Below are positions 35,071 to 48,135 of a stretch of DNA of 64,000 nucleotides, one piece after another. The DNA comes from Gorsachius magnificus (taxonomy: Eukaryota; Chordata; Aves; Pelecaniformes; Ardeidae). The stretch covers positions 11,392,984-11,456,983 of the forward strand of contig CM067082.1 in NCBI GenBank assembly GCA_034008185.1, written 5' to 3'. Below the pieces are notes generated by a model. The model was not told where the DNA came from. It saw only the letters and a program-made list of their open reading frames with translations, and did no database searches. The translations under genes were made by a program, and so were the position numbers. How positions within the stretch are numbered: position 1 is the stretch's first letter; every line of letters starts with the position of its first letter.

Positions 35071-37648
35071 TCACATATTTGCATCCAAATTAAACCATTG
35101 CAGTAGTGAGATTGCATTGATTTTTAATAAATAAATCTGTTTGAAACCTACATCTAGCCCTACCCAGAAAGCTGTCATCTCCACAGGCTGAGTGACAAGC
35201 CGAGTCCCTCACTGGGCTGCAGGAGGCTGACCCTGTTTCTTTGTGGATGGGAATGAAGCTGTACATACTGAGCAGCGTTAAGTACAGTTTTGCTCCTTGC
35301 AGCATGTATTTAATTTGCTCGCTCACACACTCAACATACAAAGAACAATCTGAAGGTCTCTGTGCTGTAAAAAAAAAGGTTTTTTCAAAAAAAAAAGTAA
35401 ATATTGGCTTAAAAGTACTCCAATTTAACCTGAACATGAGAGTGGATGGTGCCACATTGCTCAGTGCTGAAGAACAACCAGCAGCTACACACCACAGCCT
35501 TGGGCATCATGCAGCATCTCCTCCAGCCTCCACCATATGCACTGGTCACACCTCACCTGCTTTGTCCCACGGGTACTTTTAAGGCTCTCCAAATTCTCTG
35601 CTACACACTTGGGGGACTGTGGGACAAATTTCTATAGGATGCCACAGCTGAAAGGGGTCCTGACAGTGCCAGTATGGAGTCAAGCAAGGCTCCGTGGCAT
35701 GGGTCAGCCCTAACTGATGGGGCTACCCCAACTCACCTCATTTTTCGCAATACTGTCCTACAGCAGCAGCTATTTGACAGACCCAGCGCTAGGTCTTGTG
35801 TAACCAGCCGCAGCACAACATCTTCATGCTGAGGAATACTATGCTGCCAGTTGCCAAATGTTTATTGTACAAGCCTGGGCTAACCATAACAGGAACCCAG
35901 CTCGGCCAAAGCCAAAAGGAAAAAGATGCTTAGCTTGGGATGGAAGCCAAGTCAATTATTTTGTAAAGAAGTTTGGTGCTTTTCCTAAAAATGGAGGTCG
36001 GATCCTCATTTGGTGTAAACGGGTATGGCTTAAACTGATCTCAAAGAGCAGGTCAGGAGAAGTAGCCCAGCACTAAAAGTCACTTTATAACAGCTGTCCT
36101 GGCTGTTTAGCCAAGGCCAAGCACAACCTCCCCGGGCTCTTTGCTTCTACAGACTGCAGGACAGTCCCCTGTAGCAGGACATCTGCATTTCCATCCCTGC
36201 CACTAACTGTAACGATAAGCTATCGATGGCAGTATATTAGCAGCTGAGTAGCAAAATGCCTCAAAAAGGCTCAAGAGTTCTGCCAGGGGAGGAAAGCCCC
36301 ACATGATGATCCATACCTCTCTGCGTAGTTTATTGCTTAACCCACAGCAGCAGAGAGTCAGTGTAAGAAGGTCACCTGTATGAGGTGAGATGAGCCCCCT
36401 CAAGCTGCTCCTGAAGGCCACCAAGGAGGTGGCAGAAGCTGGAAAGAACCTCAGATGCCTGGTGGGGTGACAGGCAGGGGAAGGAGGCAGTGGAAGACGA
36501 GCCAAGCTGTTGTTCTGATGTGACTCATTCATTTTCCACTTGAGTTTGTGACTGTTTTTACAGAAAAAAAAAGCGTAAGACTGCTTTGGGGCCTTATTTT
36601 AATTTTTTCTGACACAGAGCTTTTTGTCGTTTTTTTTTTTTCTTCACCTGGCATTTCATGTCTTAGTATGCCAGTGCTGACATTTCTTTGCTGGTTTTTA
36701 CCCCATCTGATAGCTACATATGATGTGGTAACATTTGTTCACATTTATGCAAAACATAATGACCCAACACACAATGATTTTTATTCCTCTTATGCCACAA
36801 ATCTGGAATTTGGGCTAAACCACACTCTGGATGGAAGACATTATATCAGAGCCTTGCCTTTCTAATGCACATTTAGGGAATTTGAGTACAGTTACTAGCA
36901 TTCAACCTGTTTAAGCCGCCTTCTTTTTTGCTTGAATAATATCAATGTGATACAAAGCTATGCGTTATGTTAAGAAAAATAAACAGACACTCTAGCAATC
37001 TGCTTTAACTGTGGTCTTTTACATCTCTGTAGACTTTTATTTAGTTATCAGGAGAAATGTTACACTGGAGCCCATTTTTTACTTTCTCTGTACAATCCAA
37101 TATTTTATACACCTTTATTGCATCCATTCATCTTCATCTGTTTTTTAAGCCAAGCAACACTGCTCTGCCAACTCTCTCCTCTCCGACAGGTCTTGCCTGA
37201 CTTTCAGACTTTCCCATTCCCCCTTATGGGGCTGTTCTGTTTCTGCAATACTTGAGAGAGTCCCTGGCAAATGCTTGTTACTTTTATTAAATTCTCACCC
37301 CTTCCTGGCTCAAGATTTATATGGCTTTTTACCCCATCCATACAACACAGCTCTTTATATGTGTTTTGCTCAGACACATGGAGAAAGCCTGTGTTTATTT
37401 CTGTAAATGGGGATCTGAACCTCTATCAAAAGGAAAAAATAGCAAAAAATCACTCCCCTACACACACACACACACAACCAATGCATTAATTTCAGCAAGA
37501 GCAGAGGGAAAACCTGGCAGATGGAGTTTTCCTCCCTCTGAGGCATTTTGGCTAATTTACATCCTCTTTTTCAGAGCTAAAGGCTCGCACTGAAAGGCAG
37601 CCATGTGTTCCTTTTAAAAGGTACATTTGATTAAAGGCTGGACTTCTG
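35071..37648. other. unique non-coding sequence with short homopolymers
   Basis: A-rich and T-rich runs sit back to back at 35369-35398, a 12-base T run at 36630-36641 and a (CA)8 microsatellite at 37461-37476. No gene or clear transposon is seen. The openings at 35090-35582 lie on both strands over the same bases. Confidence 0.5.
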
Positions 37649-37735
37649 GGGCATGATCCTGCTGCCTCTGTACAATCAGCCCTACCAAGGATAATGAGAT
37701 TACTCGCAGGAGTAAAGCACTGCAGAACCAAACCC
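37649..37735 (+). repeat. relic of an ancient palindromic amniote repeat (family D)
   Basis: 'ggggcatgatcctgctg' followed by 'aaggataatgagattactcg' and 'caggagtaaagcactgcaga' matches the order of an old repeat known by its 'gcctgatcctgc ... atgggattactcacaggagtaaagcactgcaggat' wording. The two ends are roughly inverted copies (atcctgc / gcagaac). The family name is unknown to me. Confidence 0.4.
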
Positions 37736-37919
37736 TGGAGTCTCACCAATTAATAGAAGAATTTTCTCCTCTTTTCCCCTCCGCCCCTTTCTTTATTGCT
37801 CTTAAAATGCCAGGGGAGCTTCAGAGTTATAGCAATTATTGTTATGGAGAACAGGGCATAAAATGAACTGTTATTGCCTTTAAAAGAGCTGGAATCTCTC
37901 TACCTTTCAAGAGTAGGGC

Positions 37920-37970
37920 ATAAAAATCTGTATGCAAATGAATAAATATAAATGCAAATATAATCTACAC
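37920..37970. promoter_or_regulatory. two phased perfect octamer motifs
   Basis: ATGCAAAT occurs exactly at 37932-37939 and again at 37952-37959, 20 bases start to start, about two helical turns, so both would face the same side of the DNA. The octamer is the classical site for POU/OCT factors. 'gggcataaaa' occurs just upstream at 37916 and once more at 37854. There is no adjacent gene to assign it to. Confidence 0.3.
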
Positions 37971-39697
37971 CAGGAAAAGCTGGTTTTCCCTGAGCTAAGG
38001 AAGTATAATGATGATCAGGCTCCCAACTGTAAATGGTGCTCAGTGTTTCTGAAGGGCTGTGGAAAAATGAGGCGAGAGTTTAATCCACTTTCTCCTCTGG
38101 TTGGAGAAAACAGGTGTGGCTCCATTTGTAGGTATCTTATTATTTTTCATGAATACATTACAGGCACTCTTTGCATATTTCAAGTGGTAGCAAATTTTGC
38201 TGTTCCTGCTTAGGAATAGTGGCTGGCTGCAGAACATCAGGGACTAAGAGGTTTAACTGTGCTGCTTTGCTCAACTTTGATGGTTTATGTGGATTTGAAG
38301 AGGCAGTAAAACATCCTTTGGCAAACAAAGGCTTCCCAGAGGATGGAAGATGAGTGCATCCTTTGTTTTCCAATGGACAAACAAGAGGGGAATTAAAAGG
38401 CAGAGTTCTTTGTCAAAGGCCCCACCTTGCAGCAGATATCCCATGGGGGAAGCTTTCAGGAGGCACCCGTCCCCAGCCCGTGTGGGCCAACTGGGGTTCA
38501 TGCGGCTAAGACCTTGTTAGGAGTGGAGCTCCCTGAAGAAGCGTCTGCATCAATTCACAATTCAGCACTGAGCCAAATGGTGAATGAACACTGAAAGCAC
38601 CGAGTACATAGCTGGGCTGAGGCACACGGGCAAAACCACAGGCACCTGAGCGAGTGCTGGACTGACAAGAGCCATGTTAGTCCAGCATAACTGGAGAAAA
38701 AGCGTTGGTGTAAGCACTACGTTTTTCCATGCTCTTGGGTCCCGTGGCCCAGAGTAACTGTGCTGAAAGAAACCCACTGGATACCACTAATCACTGTGAC
38801 TTCAACACTGGGAGAAAAAGAAATGAGGTAGAGTGTACTCTGGTTTGGGTCAGAAAGGGAGTAAATGGAGCAGTTTGGGGGAAACTTGATGATCCCAAGG
38901 AAAAAAGAGAGAAAGGGGAGGGAAGCACTAAGTGACCCCCAAGTGTGTTGTGTCCCAAAGTTCAGCTTTATAGCTGTGGCGAGTTGGTGGGAGTGAAATC
39001 AACTTAATGAACAAGAAAGTGAAGAAAGCAAGAGATGTGAAAAATAAAGACAGTAGGTCACAGGGAAGGAAAGGAACCAAAATGACTCAGAGGACACAAG
39101 ACTTCTTAAAATGCTAAGTGAAAATACCAGTAAAATTCAGCTGCAGACAACAGTCTGGGAGAAACTAAGAGTTCAGCAAAGGAGACAGGTTTAAATTCTC
39201 CCAGGATGTGACACAATTTATTGGCAGAACAGAGAAGACATTAAAAAGTCCCTGGTGAAACTAAAATTAAAGGGGATTATTTTGCTGCAACGTTCACAAA
39301 AGGACACAGCAAAACAAACGTACATTTCCCATGAGGTGCAAAGGTCAGAAAAGAGACATGAACAGATGAACAAGAAATCGAAACTGCTAGAGATTTGATT
39401 GTAGCAATGGGATTGTTGCCAGCATTGAGAAGAATGGCAAACTTCTAAGCAAAATTTGGCAATAAACTAATGAGTCAGGAGAGAGCAACGAAAGTAGGAC
39501 ACAGTGATGACCTTGACTTCCGTATTAGGTGGGAAGAAATGCAAGGCACAAGGTAGTTTAATCTGGTACAGAATAAGGTACCATTAGGCCAATACTTAAT
39601 ATGGGGAGAAAATAAAACGCTAAACAAAATTAAAAGTCAAGAAGAAAACCCAGAAAGTTTCTTCAAATGCAATGGAAACTTTAGCAGAGCCTTATTA
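37971..39697. other. unique non-coding sequence
   Basis: No gene is seen. The A/G-rich block 38780-39690 resembles old mobile DNA in texture, but I could not match it to any element. Confidence 0.45.
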
Positions 39698-40008
39698 TCA
39701 TAGAATGACAGAATAGTTTGTGTTGGAAGGGACCTTTAAAGATCATCTAGCCCACGCCCCCTGCCACAGGCAGGGACATCTTTCACTAGATCAGGTTGCT
39801 CAAAGCCCCATCCAACCTGGCCTTGAACACTTCCAGGGATGGGGCACCCACAACTTCTCTGGGCAACCTGTTCCAGTGTCTCACCACCCTCATTGTAAAA
39901 AATTTCTTTCTTATGTCCAATCTAAATCTACCCTCTTTCAGTTTAAAATGATTGCTCCTTATCCTATCACTAAAGGCTCTGGTAAGAAGTCTTTCTCCAT
40001 CTTTCTTA
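39698..40008 (-). mobile_element. CR1 LINE copy 3, 5'-truncated 3' fragment
   Basis: The tail (TCATAGAATGACAGAAT) starts at 39698, followed by the 3' UTR ('gtgttggaagggacctttaa', 'gatcatctagccca') and the ORF2 C-terminus ending at 39786. The readable protein contains [40 protein letters not shown] and the end DGALSNLI, the same ending as copy 2. Similarity stops after the 'agtctttctccatctttct' block near 40008. Only about 75 codons remain, without a stop or frameshift. The subfamily appears close to copy 2. It is non-functional because the polymerase and endonuclease domains are absent. Confidence 0.93.
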
Positions 40009-42507
40009 CGGGAAAGAAGGAGAGGGGGGAGATGGGTGCTGAATGAAGTCAAATACTACTGATGCCAACTGTCTCTACAGTATCCCAGCTGGAAGCGTGG
40101 CAGGGAACCAGTAGGGTGACAGCCAGGATGAAACACAATATCAGGGAGAAGGTTGCCCCGCAGAGCCATGGATGGGTGGGAGGGTGACCAGTGGCCTGAA
40201 AAGAACATCTGTAAAGAAAGCTCAGAGAAAATGCTTAAGAGGGAAATGTCCTGGAACTGAAATGTCTCAGTATGGCATTCTGCACACGCTGGTAAGCCTC
40301 TCGTGTCTGAAGCAGGTGGAGAACAGTGTATGTTCACAGCAAGGGAACCAGCTGGGACACAACAGGTAGCGTGCATTGGCCAGGGGAACCATTTCAGGGC
40401 ACAGAAGAAACCCTTGCAAAGACACACACAGCAGGCAAACAGCTCTCGTATGAAATTGGACATAAGCAGCCTGGAAGAAACAATCAATAAATTGGGTCAA
40501 GCAAGACCAAGAAGACCATTATCGAGCGTGATATATAAAAGCAGGCCCTAATGTTGTGAGACCTTCTGCCCGGGCAGGCCCCTAAACTCACTCAAAACAT
40601 TACTGATTTCCGTGATGCTCCATATCTCTGCTGGCATCAGTCTGAAGTAAGCAGGATGAGCTGGAAGGTGCTTACACAGTTCAGTACCTCACTTTTCCCT
40701 GCAGCAGGCCAAGATCCAAAACAAGAAGACCAACATCTCCATGGGCCCTCGTTTGATAGCCTGGCCAGGGTAGAGATGAATGGTTGGGGATGGGGGAAAT
40801 CATAGTGAAAGCCCCAAAACAATCAGCAGAGTTTTCAACAGTAGCTGGAGAAATTACTCACTGGTGATTCACAAATTCTATGGTCAGAAGGGGCCGGTGA
40901 TCATCCCCTCTGACTTCCTGCAAAACAGGCAACTAAAGCCCTGCTTTGTATTGGGCTCTTCATTCCTGGCTGGTCTGGAGCATGTCGTTTAGGCTGACTT
41001 CAAAGCTTCCAGACATAGAAGTAATCCACCTGCATGTAGATGTCTGTAATGTCACCAGGTGGTCCTTTTACAGACAGTGGGGATATGGTCAATATAGCCA
41101 ATAGATCTTCGGAGCTTCATTCACCTCATCCTAAGTTAGGTGCCTGCCTTTGGTTGGGTGAATCACACCCTAAACTTCATTAACTCTGTTGATGAATCCT
41201 CACCAAAAGGAAACAAGACACAGAGTTCTGAGAAGTAGATACAGATGCATTGTAGGCACCCAAAGCTGGGTGAGAAAAATCCCAGCACAAGGATCCACCT
41301 GTCCAAAAACACCCTTAAATTTGTTACAATTGTTAATCTCATTTATTCTCAGTGTGTAGATAAATCACACTAGAAATGAGGTATAATTTTTCTATCTTCA
41401 GCTTCCAATAACTGACTTTGCAATGTCATTGCCTACTTTACTGAAGAGCTGTTCACAATGAAATTACTCTGCTCTTGTACTCTCCTTTTCTCTGAATCCA
41501 CAGAGCTCATTATGGACTAGTTCTGTTGCCACTGAAGACTAGATGATGATGCTGGATGGGCTCAGATAGTTCCTTTAACCAGGAAAGAAGGATCTAAGAG
41601 AATCTGTGAACCAAATGCTCTATAAAAGGGGTGGGGTTTGATACTTCTCTACATTTTTATCCCTCTTAAAAGAAAAAAAAAACAACCACCAAAACCACAC
41701 TCCCAACCCCCCCAAACTCTTCTACTTCCAAAGCAATTATAAAAATAAATAAATGTGGATCTTGATATATAAAGCAGCAGTCCTTTTCATGGGAAAGAAA
41801 TGTGTAAGGAGTGAAGAACATGGTAGAGGAATTTCCCTTACTTTTTTGCCCTGGTGGACTTCCTCTTGGATAGCGTAACAAGTGTTGTGCTCATAGCACA
41901 GTGGAGGCTTTGCCTCCAAAATTACGGCAGTCATCAGGTGCTATTTTTTTCTCAGTTTCAGAACACAGTTTCTTCCTAAAAGCCAAAGATGAGCTTTAAG
42001 TGCACCAAACCCATTGCAGCTGGATCACAGCAGAAATTGTGAAACCTGCCTGTTGACATTCTTTTATCACGCAAACCTACTGCACGTTCAAGAAGAAAAC
42101 TGCCACTCTGAATGTTGTATTCATGCATAACTTATCTGGAAACGTGCAGCTTTCTTTTCTATTCATGCGTAACCTTCCTTTTTCACTAAAACTATTTTTA
42201 TACAAAAAAATATTTTTTGTCTTTTTTTTTTGTTTCACAAGCAGAACCTCAAGCCAGAGAGGAAAAAAAAAAAAAAAGATATGCTGCCAGAATAGTGATA
42301 CATCATGTTTCACAGCAGTGAAGGATAAAATGAGCTGCTCAGAAAACACAAGGTTAGCCTTGGCGCATCTGCACAGTTTGCTTAATAAAAACTGATGCCT
42401 TTTTTGTAGTTTCTTTTCCCCCACTCCAGCTAGCTGGAGCACAGACCAGCGCTTCTCAGAGCAGCATCCTGCTACTCATGATAACCACTGGAATGAGGCG
42501 CTGGCAA
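40009..42507. other. unique non-coding sequence
   Basis: Open frames at 40056-40551 overlap on both strands and show no domain. T- and A-rich tracts flank 42200-42277, including A15 at 42263-42277. C/A-rich low complexity lies at about 41669-41717. A TATA-like 'gatatataaaag' at 40540 has no supporting context. Confidence 0.5.
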
Positions 42508-42576
42508 AGACTTCAAGAGGCCATCCAGCTCAGTCCCCGGGAGGATCAGGAACACCTAAACCACCTCTGACAAACT
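42508..42576 (-). mobile_element. probable old CR1 3' UTR scrap
   Basis: On the plus strand 'cttcaagaggccatccagct', 'cagtccccgggaggatcagg' and 'acacctaaaccacctctgac' give the antisense word order of old CR1 3' UTRs (aggaggtcatccagtccag-tcccc... aggatca ... cctaaaccatccctgac). It is too short to assign a subfamily. Confidence 0.45.
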
Positions 42577-44992
42577 CTGATAGCAGATGCCTCAGAGGTG
42601 ATCTGATGTTGTCCAGAAGGCTGTGGTAGACCTGTACCATGACAGCCCTGCTGAGACAGCAGGAGACTGGATTGCACATGCGTGTCCAAGATGCACTTCA
42701 TGCCAGCCCTGAGGACTCTGGAAATTGCATATTATCCTGCACAACTTAAGGGCTTCTCTTACCTCCACCAGCTGATGTGCTCCAAGAGCTCAAAGGGAAA
42801 GGGAAGCCAACCACGTCTCCCCAGAAAAGTTTCCCAGCATGTACAAAGCCTTCCACAGGTGAAGGGGAAACCCAAGCAGGTCCGCTGACCCTTGCAGCCC
42901 CAGAGCTGGAGGATAGTTAAGAGGAAGGGAAGGATATATGCCCGAGGGACCACTGGCTGATAGATATTTCTCTTGAGCTCTTTTGAGCTGTTTCCACAGC
43001 ATTTGCTGTGGCTCCTTTACTGCTTCGGGCCTTGGGGGGAAACATGGTAATTATAAAATCAAAGTAAGAATCCAGCACCTTCAAAACTGTGCCCTGAAGG
43101 CCTGAAATCTCCCTGACCTCTCCTTTTACTTCTCCCTGACAAATCCCTTCTACGTAAAACACCTATCTTCAGGCATGCCCAGGATGTCCACGTGACGCTC
43201 CCAGGCAGAGGTAGGTTAACACTGTCCCCATCTCCTTATGACATCTGGGATCTGTACCAATGGGATGTTGGGCACTTAATGCATTCAACAATCCTTTCAT
43301 ATCCAAGTTACATTGGTAGCCATCCCGGGCTTTAATATTCCATGCAGGCAAACATCTGATGTACTGTGGAAAAGAATGAATAAACAGAAAACATTAAATA
43401 GAGGTAAAGACTGGCAATTAAAATTCATCAGAAAAAAAAAAAAAAACAAAAAATCATAAACAAAATCCTTCAATTAATAATAAAATTCTTCAATGGCTTA
43501 ATTTCATGACCTTTTCATATCAAAATTGATCCCATAAGAAAAAAACTTGCTGATGCTTTTGCACTTCTGAATTATGCCAGCCACATTTAGAAAAATCGAA
43601 CCAAGTAAACCCAAAAGCCCCCTCCAAAAAGAACCAAAACCCTAACAAAAACAAACTCAAGGGATAAAATTTGGACAAAAATAGTTGCTAATTAACGACT
43701 ATTGAAAATTTTAATGGATTTATATGTAAGATCACAATGAGCTATGTGTTCCAGTCTTTTTTTTTTCTTATTTTCTGAATTAATCATCAGTGCAGAGAGG
43801 TGAGCTCTCTTCTTCTTTGCACATGTCACTTCTGTGTTCCCTTCTCTTGGAAGAGCCATCTATTCGACTTCCTCTGAAAGCTGCTGTCACCCACTCTTCT
43901 TCCCAGTTCTTTCTCATAACCAAACTGGTTTCTCGAACAGCAAGATAAAGACAGCATTTCTGCAGCAGGCTTCCACTAAAATATCTTTTAGATATCATCT
44001 ATAACTAATTCCTGCCCTACTTTCATTTCAATAATTCAAGCACCTCTACTCAAGCATGAGCGTTCTGTGAGTTATTCTTCTGTCTCTGAAAAATACTCTT
44101 ACCAATTTGCAATTCCTCCCAATAAACTACTTTAATTGTTGCCATCATCTCCTTTTAGTCCACTATAAAGCTCACCAGTAGATGCGATGTTGCACATATG
44201 ATTGTATGGAGGCTGGTCTGGAAAGCAGACAGGCATCCAGTTTGTGTGTGAGCAGGTAGAATTACCTTTCTGCTTAGTGATATCTCAAACTTCTTAAGCG
44301 ACACAGGGCCTTCCTCTGATTAAAAGCCAACATTATTTTAATTCAGTTATTTGTATTCAGCTATAGCCTTTGTTCTGGGAACACAGCCAATGAAGTACTG
44401 AATACTTAGTGAGCATAATTAGAGAGGTAAGCAGCTCCAAAAGGAAAGAAATCAACATACACACACAGAGTCATTACACAGGATGCATGAGGAGAAAGTT
44501 GGGGAGTGGAGGGCAAAGACTTGGATACACACAATAAAATCCCCACACCCTAAGCAATCCGTCTCTACAAAACTGACATCTCTGTCAAATGAACTCCATT
44601 CCCCTGATAATTTGGAGAAATGTTTGTTTGTGGAGTGGGTGGGTTGGACTCATGACCTGTTTGCTGAAGCAACAAAAGCTCTTGAAAAAGAGCCTTCCTG
44701 AGATCTGACAAGCTTTGGCCTTCAGCAAACAACATGTTCAAAATAAGCAAATAATGAGCAACCTTCATCGATGAACTGCCAGTCCAGAATACCTTCAGAT
44801 CTCACAGAGCAGTTCTTGCTTGGCTGTCCTTCAGGTCTTTTCTCATGGCCCCAGATCATCACATGGCTTTTTTGCTCTCCAGCTTCCTTTCAGCATTTGA
44901 GTCATTGCTATGTTTAACATTCAGTACAGTTTCATAAAGAAACTGTCTCTGGCCAGATTGTTCCAGGTATTTACATGCTACCTGGATCCTGA
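42577..44992. other. unique non-coding sequence
   Basis: A15 lies at 43432-43446 in an A-rich patch reaching to about 43480. No gene or clear transposon is seen. Confidence 0.5.
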
Positions 44993-45041
44993 GAAAATCA
45001 ATAGGAATCAAGCACTTAAATACCTTTAAGGATACGGACCA
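44993..45041 (+). repeat. relic of an ancient amniote repeat (family E)
   Basis: 'gaaaatcaataggaatcaag', 'cacttaaatacctttaagga' and 'tacggacc' closely follow an old reptile/bird repeat that reads 'agtcaatgggagttaggcacctaaatacctttgaggatctgggcc'. The stretch 'cttaaatacctttaaggat' is an especially good match. Confidence 0.45.
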
Positions 45042-48000
45042 CTGTTCCTCCTGAAATGCCCATCCATCTCCTGTCCCTCCAGTAGCATAAAAGCACTACT
45101 TTTCTACTATTAATATGACACAGCCTTCCTGTTGATACACAAAGATCTCCTCTGAGGAGCAGAGGTTTTGCACTTAACTGGAACAAGCTGCAGTGACTAA
45201 AACTGGGAAAACATGGTCAAAAGTTACAAGTGGCTGCAACCACTCAATTGCTCCTGGGTGGTTTATGTAAATGGGCTTACTTAGATTGGCTTTTTGGAGC
45301 AGCTGTTAGGCTCTGCCTGAGCACATCAGTCCTGTTCCTAAAACATGAGACAGTCATCCATAGAGCTACCTACCAGTTAACAAGAAGATACTTAGTTAAA
45401 GTGTAATGCAGAACGCATTGGAGGCTCTGCAAAGATTTCCACTAACTTAAACTTCTCATTAACTCCTAACTAATCTCTTTGCTGTCCATTTTAGTGGGAA
45501 AGTCAAGCAGGATCAAGAAGGATGCATAAACAAAACCCCACCTCTCCCTCCAGAGGTCAGGGGTTGAAATCTGCTGGGTAAGGATTACAGTATGTATGAC
45601 GGTATTTGCATTGCTATTTCCCACCATTGAGCACAGAAGTGATCCAAGAGTGTAGTCTCCAGGCCCTATCAGTGCAAGACACACACCCATGAACTTCTGA
45701 AACTTGCTCAAGTCTGTCCTTGTTTCCAGACCTGGGATAAGCCATTCCACAGTGCACGCACTAAACCCTCCTCCTCTTGCAGCAGTGAAACATACACATT
45801 TCTGGAGACAAAATTTTGGAACCAGTCTTTGTTCTCATTTGAAATCTCAAATCTGACTTTACAAACAGAAGGCTTCACCATCCTAGAAAGTAAAGGGGAT
45901 GAGGGGGTGTAATCTGAGGTCAGGTTAAAGCCACTAATTTTTGCCAGCCCAACTTTGCCAGATTTGGACTGACATAGCTGAGCTAACTCCAGCAGAATGA
46001 AAGATGCTCCATTAAAACAGTGTCCTTGTTAGCAGAATTTGTTTTGCTAATGCTTAGAGGATGGAAAGCAGAGGGCTAAATCGCGAACCAAAGCAGAGCT
46101 TCACCAGAATAAACTGTGACCCCAGTAGGATTGCTCTGTGACAAGTACCCTACCTGGTGTTACCTTCCAGCACAGAGCGTTTCAGAGGAATCCTGGTGTT
46201 GGCTTCACATGGGCTGAAGGCTTCTTTTCCTTGCCTTAGACCTCACTCCCTAGAATTAGCTCTGCTCTTAAACTACTACCTGTGTCGTGGAATCCCAGTT
46301 GCTTTTCTAATTTCATACCATTTTCTTTGTTCTCTTTCACTCCATCCATAAATATTTTTGCACAGACTCAAATAGCCCCACCCCAAGGGCCAAGCCACTC
46401 CCCAACAAACATGCACTTTCAGTATTTCTGCCTTCACGCCAGCCTTCCTTTCAAATCCAGTGTGTTAAAAGGGGAATGTGTTTCACCTCCCTAAGTGACT
46501 TGGTGGGCACTTGACAGCAAGCCAAGGTCAACCCACCACAGGGTACGAGATGTGTGACGAGCACACTCAGGATAAAGATCCCCATGCAAGCACATAATCA
46601 ATACACCTACAGCCCCATAAAGACCATTTTTCACCCTCAGCCTTTCCATTTCATTGGCCAGGTCTCAAAGTCAGTACACAACTGTTGTCCCACTGCACCA
46701 AAACATGAAAAGCAAAATCAACCAAATATCTGACTCCAAGAGGGACATTTCACTAACTGCTGGCTTGGATCAGTTATTTTCAATTGCATACAGTATTTAC
46801 ATCTGTAATACAAGACACTGGGAAAGGCAGTTTTGTTATGTCAGTCTTCTGGCTAATATTTTAATCACTTCTCCGTCCCTCTGTCCTTTGGTTGGAAGGG
46901 GAAGTCTTCAGTTCCTGGCCTGGTATTTCTGCACATTTCTACTTTCTGCTTCAGTTTTATTCCAGGGAGGGCTGGTTTTCAGCTGTGGGCAAAACGACCT
47001 TTCAATATCTGTCTACAAAGAGATTGGAAATCTTTCTGACTGAAAGAGACCGTGCGCATCTGCCATCACTACCAATACTCTGATTTAAGCCAGGATTTAA
47101 CTTTATTATTGAGATTAAAAAAGAAAGAAAAAAGGTAAAAAATCACGACAGTACTTACACTGCATCCAGAAATCATGCCTAGATTACACAGAACAGTGCA
47201 CCAGAACTGATTCTAGCTTTGTCACACCGTGGCATCCCTGCTATTCATTGCCATTCTGCATGAACCATCATATCTTCCTGGCCAACTGTAATTTTCCATG
47301 GTATTTTTCGACTTATGAAGATTCTTTTTCTTGAGCTGAGGTCAGGTTAGCATCTTTCAGTAAATCAGTTTTGACCAAAAAGCACAGTTTGTGTTGGTCT
47401 CCTTATGTGGACGACATCTCCCTGATGTAGAACAAGTCATGAAGCTCCAGCTCCCAATAACTTCCTCACAGATTTGGCCTTGTCTGTGTCACCTACAAAG
47501 TATGTTTTTCACACAGGGATTAATTAAAGCACATTAGTCATCTCCTGAAAGCTAACAACAGGGCAATACAGTGCTAACACAATAGGTCTTCTCAACTGCA
47601 TGGCAGAGCTGTACTTAAAACTGTGACTAGCCTGAACCTTGCTTCCTATGGGACCTTGTAGGTTCTCGCTGCACACTTTGTTTCTGCTTCTGAAAAACTA
47701 ATTTTCTGAGCAATGAAGATACAACCTCAAGTTTTAATTTTTTTTCCAGTAAGTGGGTGTGGAGGTGGCGAAACATGAGTGTACAGGGCAGGGATGGTAG
47801 CATTCTACAGTGTTAGTGTTATATGTGATATGAGGTGATGCTACAGTGATAATCCAACCACAGATGATGTAGCAGCCCCGCTGGTGGGCAGATGGATCTG
47901 AGCTATTGCGATTGCTCTGTCTCAAACCTGGGCCTGGTTTTGCCCCTTATTAACAACTGACAATGAAAGTCCATAAACCTGGAGTGTAATAATTTCTACT

Positions 48001-48135
48001 GCACTTCTGGAGACACAACATTAATAGATAAAAAGTTCATCAACAACACTTCCTCCTTGCTGGGAGGCATAACCAGAGAGAAACCAACAGCTGTTGGCTA
48101 CCACTGAAATTTTCCAGATTTCATCAGGATTTAGG
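45042..48135. other. unique non-coding sequence
   Basis: No gene, SINE or LINE is recognised. The openings at 46654-47043 and 45466-45750 lack coding character. Confidence 0.5.

Noticed and set aside
38780..39690. A/G-rich block suspected to be an unknown mobile element
   Set aside because: I could not find terminal repeats, a tail, or any transposon motif on either strand.
40056..40487. 143-codon minus-strand open frame beside CR1 copy 3
   Set aside because: It is not CR1 and overlaps other open frames on both strands. No recognisable motif or splice structure.
40540..40552. TATA-like element 'gatatataaaag'
   Set aside because: No CpG island, initiator context or downstream gene supports a promoter.
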